DNA of 64,000 nt from Propionibacterium sp. (GCA_012517405.1 JAAYVB010000044.1:62001-126000), one strand, 5' to 3'; counted from the first letter of the stretch, positions 7,661 through 17,290 are shown. Notes: generated from the letters alone by a model not told the origin. Program-made: numbers and translations.

Positions 7661-9379
7661 ATGACCAAGTGGTGGAAGAACGCCGTTATCTACCAGATCT
7701 ATCCAAAGAGCTTTTTCGACTCGGATGGCAACGGATGGGGAGACCTCGACGGGATTACCTCCAAGTTGGACTATCTGCATTCGCTCGGCGTCGACGCCTT
7801 GTGGCTGAGCCCGATCTACGAGTCACCACAGGTCGACAACGGATACGACATCAGCGACTACCGGCGCATCGACAGCCGTTTCGGCACGATGGACGATATG
7901 CAGCGGCTGATCGACGGTGCCCACGAACGGGGGATCCGGGTCATCATGGATCTGGTGGTGAACCACACCTCCGACGAGCATGACTGGTTCCGCCGCAGCA
8001 GGCAATCGCGGGACAATCCATACAGCGACTACTACCTGTGGCGAGATCCGAGGCCTGATGGTGGGCCGCCGAACAATTGGGGATCACACTTCGGCGGCTC
8101 CGCCTGGGAATACTGTGCGGACCGGGATCAGTACTATCTGCACTACTATGCGTCCAAGCAGCCCGACCTCAATTGGGAGAATCCCCAGGTACGCAGCGAG
8201 ATCTACGATCTCATGCGGTTCTGGATGGATCGTGGCGTCGACGGCTGGCGCATGGACGTCATCGCCCAGATCTCGAAGTACATCGACTTCCCGGACTATC
8301 CTCCCCAGGAGGGCAAGGAATTCATCATCGGGCCGATGCATTACTACGGACCGCGACTGCATGAGTTCCTCCGGGAAATGCACCAGGAGGTCCTGAGCAA
8401 GTACGACTGCGTCGCCATAGGCGAGGCACCTGCCTCGACGCCGGAGATCGCGCGTCTGCTCACGGATCCGGAGCGTGCCGAGTTGGACATGATCTTCACC
8501 TTTGAGCACATCGAACTCGACCGCGTTCCGAACTCGGTGAACCGGAAATGGGACCTGCGGCCGATGGAGGTGCGCGAGCTCAAGCAGGTGCTGTCGAAAT
8601 GGCAGTACATACTGGCTGATCGTGGCTGGAATGCCTTGTATTTCGAGAACCACGACCGGGCACGGATCGTCTCCCGCTGGGGTAACGACACCCTGTACCG
8701 AAAGCAGTGCGCGAACGCGTTCGCCACGGTGCTGCACGGAATGCAGGCCACTCCATTCGTCTACCAGGGCGAAGAGATCGGCATGGTGAATGCGCACTAC
8801 GAGTTGAGTGACTACCAGGACATCGACATCAAGAACGCTTACCGCGCCTACGTCCATGATGCCGGCACGATCTCGGAGGAGCGGTTCACGAAGGCTGTCT
8901 GGCAGGTGGGCCGCGACAATGCTCGTACCCCCATGCAGTGGGATGCCAGCAAGAATGCGGGATTTACGAGCTCGTGGCCCTGGCTGAAAGTCAACCCGCG
9001 ATACGTGGATATCAACGTTGCCGAGGCGCTGGCCGATCGCGATTCGGTCTTCGCCTACTATCAGCGGCTCATCGCCCTTCGTCACCAGGAACCGATCTTG
9101 ATCGAAGGATCCTATGAACTACTGCTCGAAGACGATCCCGTTTTGTTCGTCTATGAGCGGGCCTGGCAGGGGCAACGCTGGCTCGTGATCGTCAACCTCT
9201 CGGATCGGGAGCAGTCGGCTGAACAGGTCCGGCCTCTGCTGTATGACCGGTGGCGGGCTGTGATCGCCAACTACCCGGAACCATTGGCGCAGTCCCAGTT
9301 GCGCCCATATGAAGCGTGCATTGTTGCGAGGATGGACGACGACGAAGGTGCGCACGGCGACAGCCCGGCCAACCGGTGA
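7661..9379 (+). CDS. GH13 alpha-glucosidase (oligo-1,6-glucosidase / phospho-glucosidase type)
   Basis: A 572-residue cytoplasmic GH13 enzyme of the GH13_31-like group, full length for the family. Region I is VVNHTSDEHDWF (about 99-110). Region II is GWRMDV with nucleophile D199 and V200. Region III is AIGEA with acid/base E255. Region IV is ENHDRAR with D332. Valine after the nucleophile is typical of enzymes cutting alpha-1,6, alpha-1,1 or sucrose-type bonds rather than maltose. AGGAGGG at 7642-7648 supports the ATG at 7661. Lying between an EIID remnant and EIIA, it probably once cleaved sugar delivered by that PTS, perhaps phosphorylated. With the permease lost its present substrate is unclear. 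Confidence 0.88.
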   Translation: MTKWWKNAVIYQIYPKSFFDSDGNGWGDLDGITSKLDYLHSLGVDALWLSPIYESPQVDNGYDISDYRRIDSRFGTMDDMQRLIDGAHERGIRVIMDLVVNHTSDEHDWFRRSRQSRDNPYSDYYLWRDPRPDGGPPNNWGSHFGGSAWEYCADRDQYYLHYYASKQPDLNWENPQVRSEIYDLMRFWMDRGVDGWRMDVIAQISKYIDFPDYPPQEGKEFIIGPMHYYGPRLHEFLREMHQEVLSKYDCVAIGEAPASTPEIARLLTDPERAELDMIFTFEHIELDRVPNSVNRKWDLRPMEVRELKQVLSKWQYILADRGWNALYFENHDRARIVSRWGNDTLYRKQCANAFATVLHGMQATPFVYQGEEIGMVNAHYELSDYQDIDIKNAYRAYVHDAGTISEERFTKAVWQVGRDNARTPMQWDASKNAGFTSSWPWLKVNPRYVDINVAEALADRDSVFAYYQRLIALRHQEPILIEGSYELLLEDDPVLFVYERAWQGQRWLVIVNLSDREQSAEQVRPLLYDRWRAVIANYPEPLAQSQLRPYEACIVARMDDDEGAHGDSPANR

Positions 9380-9416
9380 TCGTGCTGCCCACGAGAAGAC
9401 AGAAGGAAGGGAAGAC

Positions 9417-9860
9417 ATGACTCATCTGGTGATTGCCACCCACGCACACCTTGCGGACGCGTTGCGCGACGCCGCCGGCATGCTGCTGGGCGATGTGCAG
9501 GGTGTGTCCGCGGTGAACTTCGTGCCGGGCCAGACCGTTGCGGAGTTGATCGCCCAGTACACGCAGATCGTTGAGGACACGCCCGACACGGAGGTTCTGT
9601 TCCTCGTCGACTTGTTCGGGGGCAGCCCGTACAACGCCGCCGTGCAGTTCATCGCCGGGCGAACCGGATTCGACGTGGTCTCCGGGGTGAACCTGCCCAT
9701 GTTGCTCGAGACCCTGATCAAGCGCATGCGCGGGGTCGGCCTCGTCGACTTGGTTGACGTAGCCGAACAGGGCGGATCGTCGGGAATCAGGACATATCAC
9801 GAGGCGCTCGCGCGGATTTCCAGCGCCGAAGCCGACGCTGACGACGACGAATCGTTCTGA
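9417..9860 (+). CDS. PTS mannose-type EIIA component
   Basis: A 147-residue EIIA of the mannose family. The phosphohistidine lies in IATHAHLAD (His9 is the best candidate), and VLFLVDLFGGSPYNAA is the conserved core after it. The C-terminal 20 residues are acidic and variable. It would accept phosphate from HPr and pass it to [14 protein letters not shown] precedes the ATG. It is intact, but the EIIB, EIIC and EIID partners are missing or truncated next to it, so it is orphaned unless they exist elsewhere. Confidence 0.88.
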   Translation: MTHLVIATHAHLADALRDAAGMLLGDVQGVSAVNFVPGQTVAELIAQYTQIVEDTPDTEVLFLVDLFGGSPYNAAVQFIAGRTGFDVVSGVNLPMLLETLIKRMRGVGLVDLVDVAEQGGSSGIRTYHEALARISSAEADADDDESF

Positions 9861-9910
9861 TGGTCGAGCAGTAGACCTCCGGCCCGCTCCAACCCGATGA
9901 GGTCTATCCT

Positions 9911-9933
9911 GTAGAGGCGTTCTACGGCGTAGA
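9911..9933. promoter_or_regulatory. TetR-type operator before the ABC exporter operon
   Basis: TCTACG-G-CGTAGA (9921-9933) is a perfect 13-base palindrome. It is preceded by GTAGA-N5-TCTAC (9911-9925), which shares its left half, so three half-sites are spaced about ten bases apart. It lies 20 bases before the ABC ATPase start. The operon encodes a TetR regulator as its third gene, which is the natural ligand. Confidence 0.65.
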
Positions 9934-9952
9934 GTCCTTCACGGGAGGCGGC

Positions 9953-10623
9953 ATGTTGACAGCTGAGAACATCCGGAAGTCGGTCGGCGACCATCGCGTC
10001 CTGACCGGCGTCGACCTGTCGGTCAGCGCCGGTCAGGTGGTCGGCCTGATGGGAGTGAACGGCGCGGGCAAGACGACGCTCATCTCGATCTTGGCGGGCC
10101 TGGAGCGGCCCGATGCCGGCAGCGTGCAGGTGGCGGGTGTGGATGCCCTCCGCCATCATCGTGCCGCGGCAAGCCACCTCGGCATCGCCCCGCAGACGCT
10201 GGGTATCTACCCGACTCTCACAGTGCGGGAGAATCTCGCCTGCTTCGCCGGGCTGGCCGGACTGACCGGCAGGACGGCGCGGACTCGGGTGCAGGACGTC
10301 GCCGCCCTGATGGGCCTGCCCGAAGCACTGAACCGGCCGGCGGGGCAGCTCAGCGGCGGCCAACAGCGACGTCTGCACACCGGGATGGCGATCCTGCACC
10401 GCCCGGAGATCCTGTTCTTGGATGAGCCGACCGTGGGTTCCCCACCAGCCCGGTGCGCGATCCGGCGGCCGTTCTCGCCACCGCGTTCGCCGCCCTCGGC
10501 AGCCACGCCTCGGAGCTGTCCGATGTGCAGATCACTCGTCCGAGCCTGGAGGCTGCGTACCTGGCGATCACGGGCGCACATCCGCTCGAGGACGAAGGGG
10601 TCGGCGATGTCGCTGCTGCGTAG
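9953..10623 (+). pseudogene. ABC exporter ATP-binding protein with internal deletion and frameshift
   Basis: The amino-terminal 160 residues are a normal drug-exporter type ABC ATPase: Walker A GVNGAGKTT, Q-loop IAPQTLGIYP, signature LSGGQQRR and Walker B ILFLDEPTVG. Just after this, at about 10433-10445, the reading frame shifts. The other frame carries the expected C-terminal end (VQITRPSLEAAYLAITG) and a stop at 10621-10623 overlapping the permease start. The D-loop, the H-switch and roughly 80 residues are missing. A palindrome GTGGG-TTC-CCCAC sits at the break. The uninterrupted frame that runs into the permease is an artefact of the shift. The protein should be inactive. Confidence 0.8.
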
Positions 10624-11380
10624 CTATTCGATCGCGCGCACCAGTTGGCAGCTGCAACTGCGCGATCCGGCGTCGTCGGTCATCATGACCGTCCTGCCAC
10701 TGATCCTCATTGCCGTGCTGATTCCCAGCGCGAAGGCACAGCTGGTCTTGTCGGGCTACCCGAACGCAACCGGGGCGGAGCAGACCGTTCCCGGGCTCGC
10801 CGTGCTGTATGCGTTCTTGTCGGTCGAGCAGGTCACCACCTTGTTCTTCCGCGAGCATGCCTGGGGAACCTGGGACCGGTTGCGCGCCAGCCCGGCCTCC
10901 ACGGCCGACATCGTCATCGGCAAGGTCGTCGTCCGCTTTCTTGTCCAACTTGCCCAGACCGCGCTCGTGTTCACCGCCGGGGGGCTGTTGTTCGGCTATC
11001 GTCCCAATGGATCGGTGCTGGCGATCGCTATCATCGTGGTCGTGTTCACCGCCATGCTCGTCTGCTTCGGTGTGATGCTGGTCGCGCTGTGCCGGACGAT
11101 GGACCAGGCGAACACGATCGGGATGCTCGGCGGCATGGTCATGGCCGGCCTCGGCGGCGCGCTGGCCCCCGTCTCCTCGTTCCCCGGCTGGGTGCAGTCC
11201 GTGGCTCCCTTCACCCCGGCCTACTGGGTATTGGATGCCCTGCGCCGCCTGACCCTGGAGCACGCAACCCTCGCCGATGTGGCACCCGCTACCGGCATCG
11301 CCCTCGCGTTCGCCGCTGGTTTCGCGCTGATTGCCGCCCTGTGCTTCCGTTCCAGTGCGGTCAAGATCGGAACCACATGA
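10607..11380 (+). CDS. ABC-2 type exporter permease
   Basis: A 257-residue, six-helix ABC-2 permease of the daunorubicin/multidrug exporter type. After the first helix an extracytoplasmic loop carries YPNATGAEQTVPG. The EHAWGTWDRLRASPAST coupling region follows, then four C-terminal helices with the APFTPAYWVLDALR turn. The ATG at 10607 overlaps the remains of the ATPase reading frame, which suggests the original translational coupling. Its ATPase partner is broken, so the exporter is probably non-functional unless another ATPase pairs with it. Its stop overlaps the TetR start. Confidence 0.85.
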   Translation: MSLLRSYSIARTSWQLQLRDPASSVIMTVLPLILIAVLIPSAKAQLVLSGYPNATGAEQTVPGLAVLYAFLSVEQVTTLFFREHAWGTWDRLRASPASTADIVIGKVVVRFLVQLAQTALVFTAGGLLFGYRPNGSVLAIAIIVVVFTAMLVCFGVMLVALCRTMDQANTIGMLGGMVMAGLGGALAPVSSFPGWVQSVAPFTPAYWVLDALRRLTLEHATLADVAPATGIALAFAAGFALIAALCFRSSAVKIGTT

Positions 11381-12018
11381 GCAATCCCGAACGTCCCACT
11401 CGCCCAGCCCTGTCCCGCGAGTACATCTTGCACACTGCGCTGCGCATCGTGGATCGCGACGGCCCGGACAAGCTCACCATGCGCCGGCTCGGCGCCGAAC
11501 TCGGCGTCGACCCGATGGCCGTCTACCACTACCTGCCGAACAAGGCGGCGCTGTTCGACGGGATCACCGAAGCGATCTGGGCCTCCCTCGACCTCGACGA
11601 TGTCATCGACCCCGGCAGCAGCTGGCAACGACAACTCGCCGCCGCCATGCATGCCCTCCGCGACGCATTGCGTGCTCACCCGCGTGCCATCGCGATCCTC
11701 GGCACCCGACCGGTCACGGGACGCGAGCTATTCGCGCTCCTGGACCGTATGCTCGGCGTGCTCATCGCAGCGGGCATGCCCGCCGATGCGGACACCGCCG
11801 ACCTGTTGGACGTCCTCGTCACCTACACGATCGGCCACGTCCTCGCGGAGGTCGGAGAACCCATGGGTGCAGGCTCTGCCCCCACCCTGCATCAGACACT
11901 GTCCGGCCAGGCCTACCCGCACCTCGCAGCCGTGCTCGACAGCGGATGGGCGTTCGACCCGGATGCCCAGTACGACCGAGGGCTGAATGCCATACTCACC
12001 GGCTGGCAGCACCCGTAG
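11377..12018 (+). CDS. TetR family regulator of the ABC exporter
   Basis: The 213-residue protein has a TetR helix-turn-helix (about residues 12-58: REYILHTALRIVDRDG, LTMRRLGAELGV, MAVYHYLPNKAALF). Its longer C-terminal ligand domain is of the TetR_C type used by tetracycline-like repressors. The ATG overlaps the permease stop (ATGA, 11377-11380), so regulator and transporter are one operon. The palindrome at 9921-9933 before the first gene is its likely operator, making the operon self-repressing until a drug or metabolite binds. Confidence 0.9.
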   Translation: MSNPERPTRPALSREYILHTALRIVDRDGPDKLTMRRLGAELGVDPMAVYHYLPNKAALFDGITEAIWASLDLDDVIDPGSSWQRQLAAAMHALRDALRAHPRAIAILGTRPVTGRELFALLDRMLGVLIAAGMPADADTADLLDVLVTYTIGHVLAEVGEPMGAGSAPTLHQTLSGQAYPHLAAVLDSGWAFDPDAQYDRGLNAILTGWQHP

Positions 12019-12045
12019 CCAAGTCGGCAGTCTGGCCCCGAGTGC

Positions 12046-13275
12046 TCACAGGATGGCCCATCCGATCAGTCCGGACGCGATCACGACCGCCCAGGCCGGT
12101 GTCTTCCACGACGTCAGGGCGACGAACGCGACAGCTGCGATCGCGAGCGTGGCAGTCGAGGTGATGCCTTGGGTGAACACCGGGGTGTAGAGGGCGGCGG
12201 CGAGGATGCCCACCACTCCGGCATTGACACCCATCAGGCCGCGCTGGGCGCGTGGAGCATGGCGAAGCTGCTCCCAGAAGGGCAGCACGCCGATGATGAG
12301 CAGGGCAGCGGGCAGAAAGACTGCCACCAGCGCGATCGTGGCGCCCGATAGTCCCGAGGGCGGCGTGGTGGTCACCGCGCCAAGGTACGCGGCGAAGGTG
12401 AACAGGGGTCCTGGCACCGCCTGGGCCGCACCATAGCCGGCCAGGAACGCATCCTGCTGAATGAGCCCGATCTGCACGGTCTCCGCTTGCAGCAGCGGCA
12501 GTACAACATGTCCACCGCCGAACACCAGTGCCCCCGAGCGGAAGAAGATGTCGAGCAACCGGATGGCTCCGTCGCCGCTGGCAGCGGCCAGCACCGGCAG
12601 TCCGGTCAGCAGTACTGCGAATCCGATCAGGCAGGCAATCGCTGTCCAGCGGGGCACCCGGATCGCGAGCGCCGCAGCGTCCTCAGCGGGGTCGGGTGTG
12701 GCCCGCAGCCATGCCAGTCCGGCCAGTCCGGCGGCCGCGATGGCCACGACCTGGACGAACGCACCTGGGACGAGGAGCACGGCGATCATCGCGGCCACGG
12801 CGATTGTCGCGCGCTTGGCGTCCGGCGTCAGAGACTTCGCCATGCCGAGCACCGCATGAGCGACCACCGCGACCGCGGCGGCCTTCAGTCCATGAATCCA
12901 GCTGGCGGATGCAAGATCACCGAGCGCAGTGATCCCGTAGGCGAAGGCGACGAGCAGGATTGCCGAGGGCAGGGTGAACCCCGCCCAGGCCGCCAGCAGC
13001 CCACCGAATCCCGCGCGATGCAGCCCGATCGCCATCCCGACCTGGCTGGATGCCGGTCCCGGAAGAAACTGGCACAGCGCCACCAGGTCGGCATACGCCC
13101 GGTCTCCGAGCCACTTGCGGCGCTCAACGAACGCTTCGCGGAAGTAGCCCAGGTGCGCGACGGGGCCGCCGAACGAGGTCAGTCCGAGCCGCAAGAAGAC
13201 CAAGAAGACCTCGCCGACGGAGCCGGGCGGACGATGCTCTCCGCCGGAAGACGGGGATTCAGTCATCACCACCAT
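12046..13275 (-). CDS. chrA: Chromate transporter, CHR family
   Basis: The 409-residue membrane protein has the two homologous halves of long CHR transporters. The first has FLRLGLTSFGGPVAHLGYF (about 27-45), ERRKWLGDRAYADLVALCQ and LPGPASSQVGMAIG. The second repeats the pattern with GALVFGGGHVVLPLL and GYGAAQAVPGPLFTFAAY. CHR proteins export chromate by proton exchange. Without metal-resistance neighbours chromate specificity is inferred from family only. ATGs at 13275 and 13266 are both possible. Neither has a strong ribosome site. Confidence 0.88.
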   Translation of the reverse strand: MVVMTESPSSGGEHRPPGSVGEVFLVFLRLGLTSFGGPVAHLGYFREAFVERRKWLGDRAYADLVALCQFLPGPASSQVGMAIGLHRAGFGGLLAAWAGFTLPSAILLVAFAYGITALGDLASASWIHGLKAAAVAVVAHAVLGMAKSLTPDAKRATIAVAAMIAVLLVPGAFVQVVAIAAAGLAGLAWLRATPDPAEDAAALAIRVPRWTAIACLIGFAVLLTGLPVLAAASGDGAIRLLDIFFRSGALVFGGGHVVLPLLQAETVQIGLIQQDAFLAGYGAAQAVPGPLFTFAAYLGAVTTTPPSGLSGATIALVAVFLPAALLIIGVLPFWEQLRHAPRAQRGLMGVNAGVVGILAAALYTPVFTQGITSTATLAIAAVAFVALTSWKTPAWAVVIASGLIGWAIL

Positions 13276-13374
13276 CTTGTCTCATGGCCGGGTGCCGCCG
13301 TCGCCATCGAGACAATGAACTATCAGACTGCCGACCGGGGCCGGCCAATCAGTCCTGGCCGGCAACCGGCGGGA

Positions 13375-14820
13375 TCATCGCTGAATCGCCGGCTCATCGT
13401 CGCGCGGTTCATCAATGTGCTGCAACGACGCCGTGCCGAGCAGCGTGGAAACCGCCGGCTCATTCTCAAGGGTCGGGTCGACGGCCAGATAGGCCTTCGT
13501 CTCACGTGCGATCAGGCCCGAGCAGATCAGCAGGCCAATCAGGTTGGGCAGCGCCATCAGACCGTTCGCAACGTCGGAGAACGTCCAGACCGTCGACAGC
13601 TCAACGGTCGCGCCCACGAACACCACTACGCTGAAGATCAGGCGGTAGGGCATCACGCCTTTGACACCGATCAGACGTTCAACGTTGCGTTCGCCGTAAT
13701 AGGCCCAACCGAGCACGGTCGAGTAGGCGAAGAAGATCAGCGCGATGGCCACGATGCTGCCGCCCCACTGGCCGGGCAGACCGGTGCTGAAACCCTCGGA
13801 GGTGAGCGCCGAGCCGGTACTACCGTCCTGCCAAACACCGGTCGTGATGATCACCAGACCGGTCATCGACACCACGATGATCGTGTCGATGAAGGTCTGG
13901 GTCATCGAAACCAGGCCCTGGCGCACGGGGTGCTTGGTCTTGGCGGCCGCCGCAACGATCGCTGCGGAACCCATACCGGACTCGTTGCTGAAGATCCCCC
14001 GGGCGACACCGAACTGGACCGCTTGCGCCATCGCCGAACCGGCGAAACCGCCAACCGCGGCGGTGCCGGTGAATGCGTCGGAGAAGACAATGCCGAGGGC
14101 CGGAAGGATGCCTTGCCAGTTGATGGCGAGCACCACCAAGCCGGCGACAACGTAGAAGATGATCATAAATGGCACCATGCCGGAGGTGATCCTGCTGATG
14201 GACTTGATGCCGCCGATCAGCACCAGCGCCGTGAACACGGCGAGCACGATCCCGACGATGAACGGCTCGACTCCGAAGGTGCTCTCCATCGCGGCAGCCA
14301 CCGAGTTCGACTGGGTCATGTTGCCGATGCCGAAGGAAGCGATCACCGCGGCAATGGCGAAGAACAGCGACAAGAAACTGCCGAAGCGGTTCGGGATGGC
14401 CTTCTTCAGGTAATACTGCGGGCCTCCCGACATCTCACCTTTGGCGTCGGTCGTGCGGAACCGGACCCCCATGAAGGCCTCGGAGTACTTGGCAGCCATT
14501 CCGAAGATCGCCGAAACCCACATCCAGAACAGTGCGCCGGGCCCGCCCAGATGGATCGCCGTCGCGACACCGGCGATATTGCCGACGCCGACAGTCGCGG
14601 CGAGCGCGGTGGCCAGAGCCTGGTAGTGCGAGACATCGCCCGGCTCACCGTCGGCATCATGACGCCGCAGCAGTGCAAGCTTCAGCGCAGGGATGAGCTT
14701 GGTGAACTGCACCCCACCCAGGCGGATCGTCAGCCAGATGCCCGTGCCGAGCAGTAGTGGGATGAGAACGAACGGTCCCCAGATGATGCTGCTGAGTCTG
14801 TTCAGTATCTCGTTCAACAC
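13375..14820 (-). CDS. Sodium:alanine/glycine symporter, AGCS family
   Basis: The 481-residue protein shows the family signature region ([22 protein letters not shown], about 68-89), and [20 protein letters not shown] and [12 protein letters not shown]. About eleven membrane helices follow, including the [11 protein letters not shown] motif. AGCS carriers import alanine or glycine with sodium or protons. The GTG start at 14820 has GGAGG five bases upstream. The C-terminal 50 residues are hydrophilic and variable. It is not in an obvious operon with chrA, from which it is separated by about 100 bases. Confidence 0.92.
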   Translation of the reverse strand: MLNEILNRLSSIIWGPFVLIPLLLGTGIWLTIRLGGVQFTKLIPALKLALLRRHDADGEPGDVSHYQALATALAATVGVGNIAGVATAIHLGGPGALFWMWVSAIFGMAAKYSEAFMGVRFRTTDAKGEMSGGPQYYLKKAIPNRFGSFLSLFFAIAAVIASFGIGNMTQSNSVAAAMESTFGVEPFIVGIVLAVFTALVLIGGIKSISRITSGMVPFMIIFYVVAGLVVLAINWQGILPALGIVFSDAFTGTAAVGGFAGSAMAQAVQFGVARGIFSNESGMGSAAIVAAAAKTKHPVRQGLVSMTQTFIDTIIVVSMTGLVIITTGVWQDGSTGSALTSEGFSTGLPGQWGGSIVAIALIFFAYSTVLGWAYYGERNVERLIGVKGVMPYRLIFSVVVFVGATVELSTVWTFSDVANGLMALPNLIGLLICSGLIARETKAYLAVDPTLENEPAVSTLLGTASLQHIDEPRDDEPAIQR

Positions 14821-14899
14821 GATGGCCTCCGTCGACGGCTAGAAAACAACCAGCCAATCAGAGCACTCGGAGATCCTTGCTCGCGGTGGTGACCAAGAA

Positions 14900-16009
14900 A
14901 TGGGATGCAACAGTGCTCCGATCCTCGTCGATATCGAGACCTGGTTGAATCGAAGAGTGTCGCCCTGTCTCCTGACACTCACCATCGATTTGTTTGCCGC
15001 GATGCTGAATTGCGAGTTCTCCGATCATCCGGACTATGACGCGCTCGAGTTGCAGTGGTTCGACGATGAGCGGCACGGTCGCGGCATGCTCGCCTTTCTC
15101 TCCCGACGCTCGGACGGGCGAGTTGACTACTATCTTCAGCCAGGTCTTCGCCTGGACCGCGACGCCTACGCCATCGGCGGGGGCGTCGGGGCCTGGGTCG
15201 AAACGGAGTTCGAGACGGCACGGCTGATTGTCGCCGATGACGGCGTGTTCGCTGAAGCTCATTTCGTCGACGTCGACGGGCGGGCAATCGAGGTGCGCAT
15301 CGATGATCGCGACGGTCAACAACGTGAACGCGCCGGGCTCCTGGCACCCATCTCAGCCGGGATCCAGCACCCGAATTCGCTCATGCTCGTGTGGTTGCCC
15401 AGCTTTGATCTGCTGCGCGCCACGAGCAACAAGCCAGTGATCCGCATCGGCGGCGCAGACGCCCGGGTCGGCAGGCTGCCGGGGGAGCGTCTGCACCGCC
15501 GGATTCTCGTCAAGTACGCCGCGCCGATTGTCGTCGCCACAGTTGCCGAAGCCTACGATGGCCCGATTGCCGGCCTGGAAACCAGTCACCAGCTGGTGTC
15601 CGGCGCGGCAGGATCGGTCGGTGCTGTGGTCGCCGCAGCGGACGGCCATATCGCCCGCCTCTGCTTCGTCCCGGAGATACCCGATCCGGAAGCGATGTCC
15701 GTGGATTCCAGCGCAACCGGCCGATGGCAGATCGCGATCGATGGTACCGGGATCACCGGCGGCAGCTGGGCCATCCATCGCACACACGACCGTCTCGAGC
15801 TGGGAGTCGACGTGACCGAGCGGTGGCGTCCGGGGCCTCTACCGCTGCTGATGCGTCTGGTGACCACGATGGTGCCGGTCTTTCGCCGGTGGCCGACCTC
15901 CTACCGGTGGCGCGCCACTGCCCAGCTCGGCGCCGACCCCACTCTCACCTCCCGATGGGAACGAACCGGATCCGGCGGGCGGTATCTGAACCAGGACACC
16001 TCCCGATAG
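14900..16009 (+). CDS. Unrecognised actinobacterial protein
   Basis: I do not recognise a family. From about residue 35 the sequence reads as a real, mostly beta-strand soluble protein (MLNCEFSDHPDYDALELQW, DDERHGRGMLAFLSRR) with alternating acidic and hydrophobic stretches. A basic, slightly hydrophobic C-terminal region follows (PLLMRLVTTMVPVFRRW), which may lie against a membrane. No signal peptide or catalytic motif is evident. The ATG at 14900 gives 369 residues. The ATG at 15002 would give 335 and fits better with where ordered sequence starts, but neither has a ribosome site. It converges with the acyltransferase gene 15 bases away. Confidence 0.65.
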   Translation: MGCNSAPILVDIETWLNRRVSPCLLTLTIDLFAAMLNCEFSDHPDYDALELQWFDDERHGRGMLAFLSRRSDGRVDYYLQPGLRLDRDAYAIGGGVGAWVETEFETARLIVADDGVFAEAHFVDVDGRAIEVRIDDRDGQQRERAGLLAPISAGIQHPNSLMLVWLPSFDLLRATSNKPVIRIGGADARVGRLPGERLHRRILVKYAAPIVVATVAEAYDGPIAGLETSHQLVSGAAGSVGAVVAAADGHIARLCFVPEIPDPEAMSVDSSATGRWQIAIDGTGITGGSWAIHRTHDRLELGVDVTERWRPGPLPLLMRLVTTMVPVFRRWPTSYRWRATAQLGADPTLTSRWERTGSGGRYLNQDTSR

Positions 16010-16024
16010 GACTGGCGCACCAGC

Positions 16025-17290
16025 CTATTGGCGAGCCGTGATGTGGGCGAGCTCCTCGCCCAGTGCGCGGCCCGCCACGCGCGCATCGAGCACCCCGGCG
16101 TCCAGATGCACGGTGACGCTGAATCGTCCGGCATATGACATCGCCGAAATGCCGAAACGGACGTTGCCCTGCAGCGGGGTGATGGGCCACGCGTGTTCCA
16201 GCGGCGCACCGGCAACCGTGAGGCGCTCCTCGGGCCCGCGGACGTTGGTGACGAACACGGCAATGAACCGCTGGCGTCGCGCGAGCCAAGCGAACAGGCG
16301 CGAACCCCAGCGGGTTCGGGTGAGTTCGTAGGTTCCTTGGGCGCGGGCCTCAGCCTTCGCGGACCGCCTGGCTGCCGCGATCCGCGCGAGCCGTTCGCCG
16401 GTTGCTGTCTGCCCGGCGGGCAGGGGAACGACCATCACGCCGACCGCGTTGCCCGACGAGCCGCGATGGGGGAGTGCCACCGGGACGCTGGCTGGCACCA
16501 CGGCTGGCACGGGATGTCCGGCGGCCTGCAGGGCTGCCTCGGCGGCCGCCACCGACGCGGCGAGCAGCGCATCGTTGATGGTGGCCCCGGCAGTCCTGGC
16601 AGCTGCGGCGAGCGCGCCGAGATCGACGTCAACGAAAGCCACGCCACGCCGCGCTCCGATGGTTCCGAGCAGCACGGTGGATGGGACGGCGGCCCGGAAC
16701 ATGGCCAGCACCCGCATGGCGCCGGTCACGAAAGCACGGCACCACCCCCGGGCCGGCGGCGTCGCCGAGGCACGAAGTGACTCCGGGTCTTCGGGCGCCG
16801 GCCCGCTGTCGAACAGCCGCTGCACCACCCGGACACCGGCGACCCCATCGGCAACCGCATGATGTATCCGCAGGATCATTCCCGGCGCGGCGGGTGATGC
16901 GCCTGGCACGATCAGCAGCTCCCACATCGGCCGGTCCAGGGGCAGCGGCACGGTCATCAGAGCGGCGCCCAGGTCGGCGAGTCCATCGCGCCCGTCGACC
17001 GGATCGACCAGCCGGATGTGCCAGGCCAGGTCCGGGTCACAGGTCTCCCACTGCGAAGATCTGCGGACGCGCTGGCTCAACCGAGCCAACTCCTTCAATT
17101 CAGGGTCCGCCAGGCGGGCAGCCAGGGTCGCTCGAAGCAGCTCGATGTCAATGGTGCCGTCGGCAGCAACGAAACCGCCGACACCGAGGATTCCGGCGAT
17201 CAGGAAGACGTTGACCTGGTCAGGGGCGTCGATCACAACATTGGACGCGTCAGCGGCACTCAACCGCTCCTCGTCGCGAGGTTGCCGCAT
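16025..17290 (-). CDS. WS/DGAT-like acyltransferase
   Basis: A 421-residue member of the wax-ester synthase/diacylglycerol acyltransferase family. The catalytic HHAVADG motif (HHxxxDG) lies at about residues 142-148. The opening LSAADASNVVID and the late FVTNVRGPEERLTVAG stretch are also family features. These enzymes join acyl-CoA to long-chain alcohols or diacylglycerol at the membrane, making storage lipid, though many actinobacterial paralogues have other roles. GAGGAG precedes the ATG at 17290. A lone gene with no lipid-synthesis neighbours, so the acceptor is uncertain. Confidence 0.82.
   Translation of the reverse strand: MRQPRDEERLSAADASNVVIDAPDQVNVFLIAGILGVGGFVAADGTIDIELLRATLAARLADPELKELARLSQRVRRSSQWETCDPDLAWHIRLVDPVDGRDGLADLGAALMTVPLPLDRPMWELLIVPGASPAAPGMILRIHHAVADGVAGVRVVQRLFDSGPAPEDPESLRASATPPARGWCRAFVTGAMRVLAMFRAAVPSTVLLGTIGARRGVAFVDVDLGALAAAARTAGATINDALLAASVAAAEAALQAAGHPVPAVVPASVPVALPHRGSSGNAVGVMVVPLPAGQTATGERLARIAAARRSAKAEARAQGTYELTRTRWGSRLFAWLARRQRFIAVFVTNVRGPEERLTVAGAPLEHAWPITPLQGNVRFGISAMSYAGRFSVTVHLDAGVLDARVAGRALGEELAHITARQ

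Noticed and set aside
9861-9910. Terminator after the PTS EIIA gene
   Set aside because: No stem with a T-run is present. The only symmetry nearby is the TetR operator starting at 9911.
9953-11380. A single 475-residue fused ATPase-permease
   Set aside because: The middle 55 residues are Arg/Pro-rich nonsense between an ATPase and a permease. The real ATPase C-terminus is in another frame, so the join comes from a deletion.
12487-14757. A 756-codon plus-strand frame opposite chrA and the AGCS symporter
   Set aside because: It crosses two clearly conserved membrane-protein genes on the other strand and encodes charged repetitive sequence typical of antisense GC-rich DNA.
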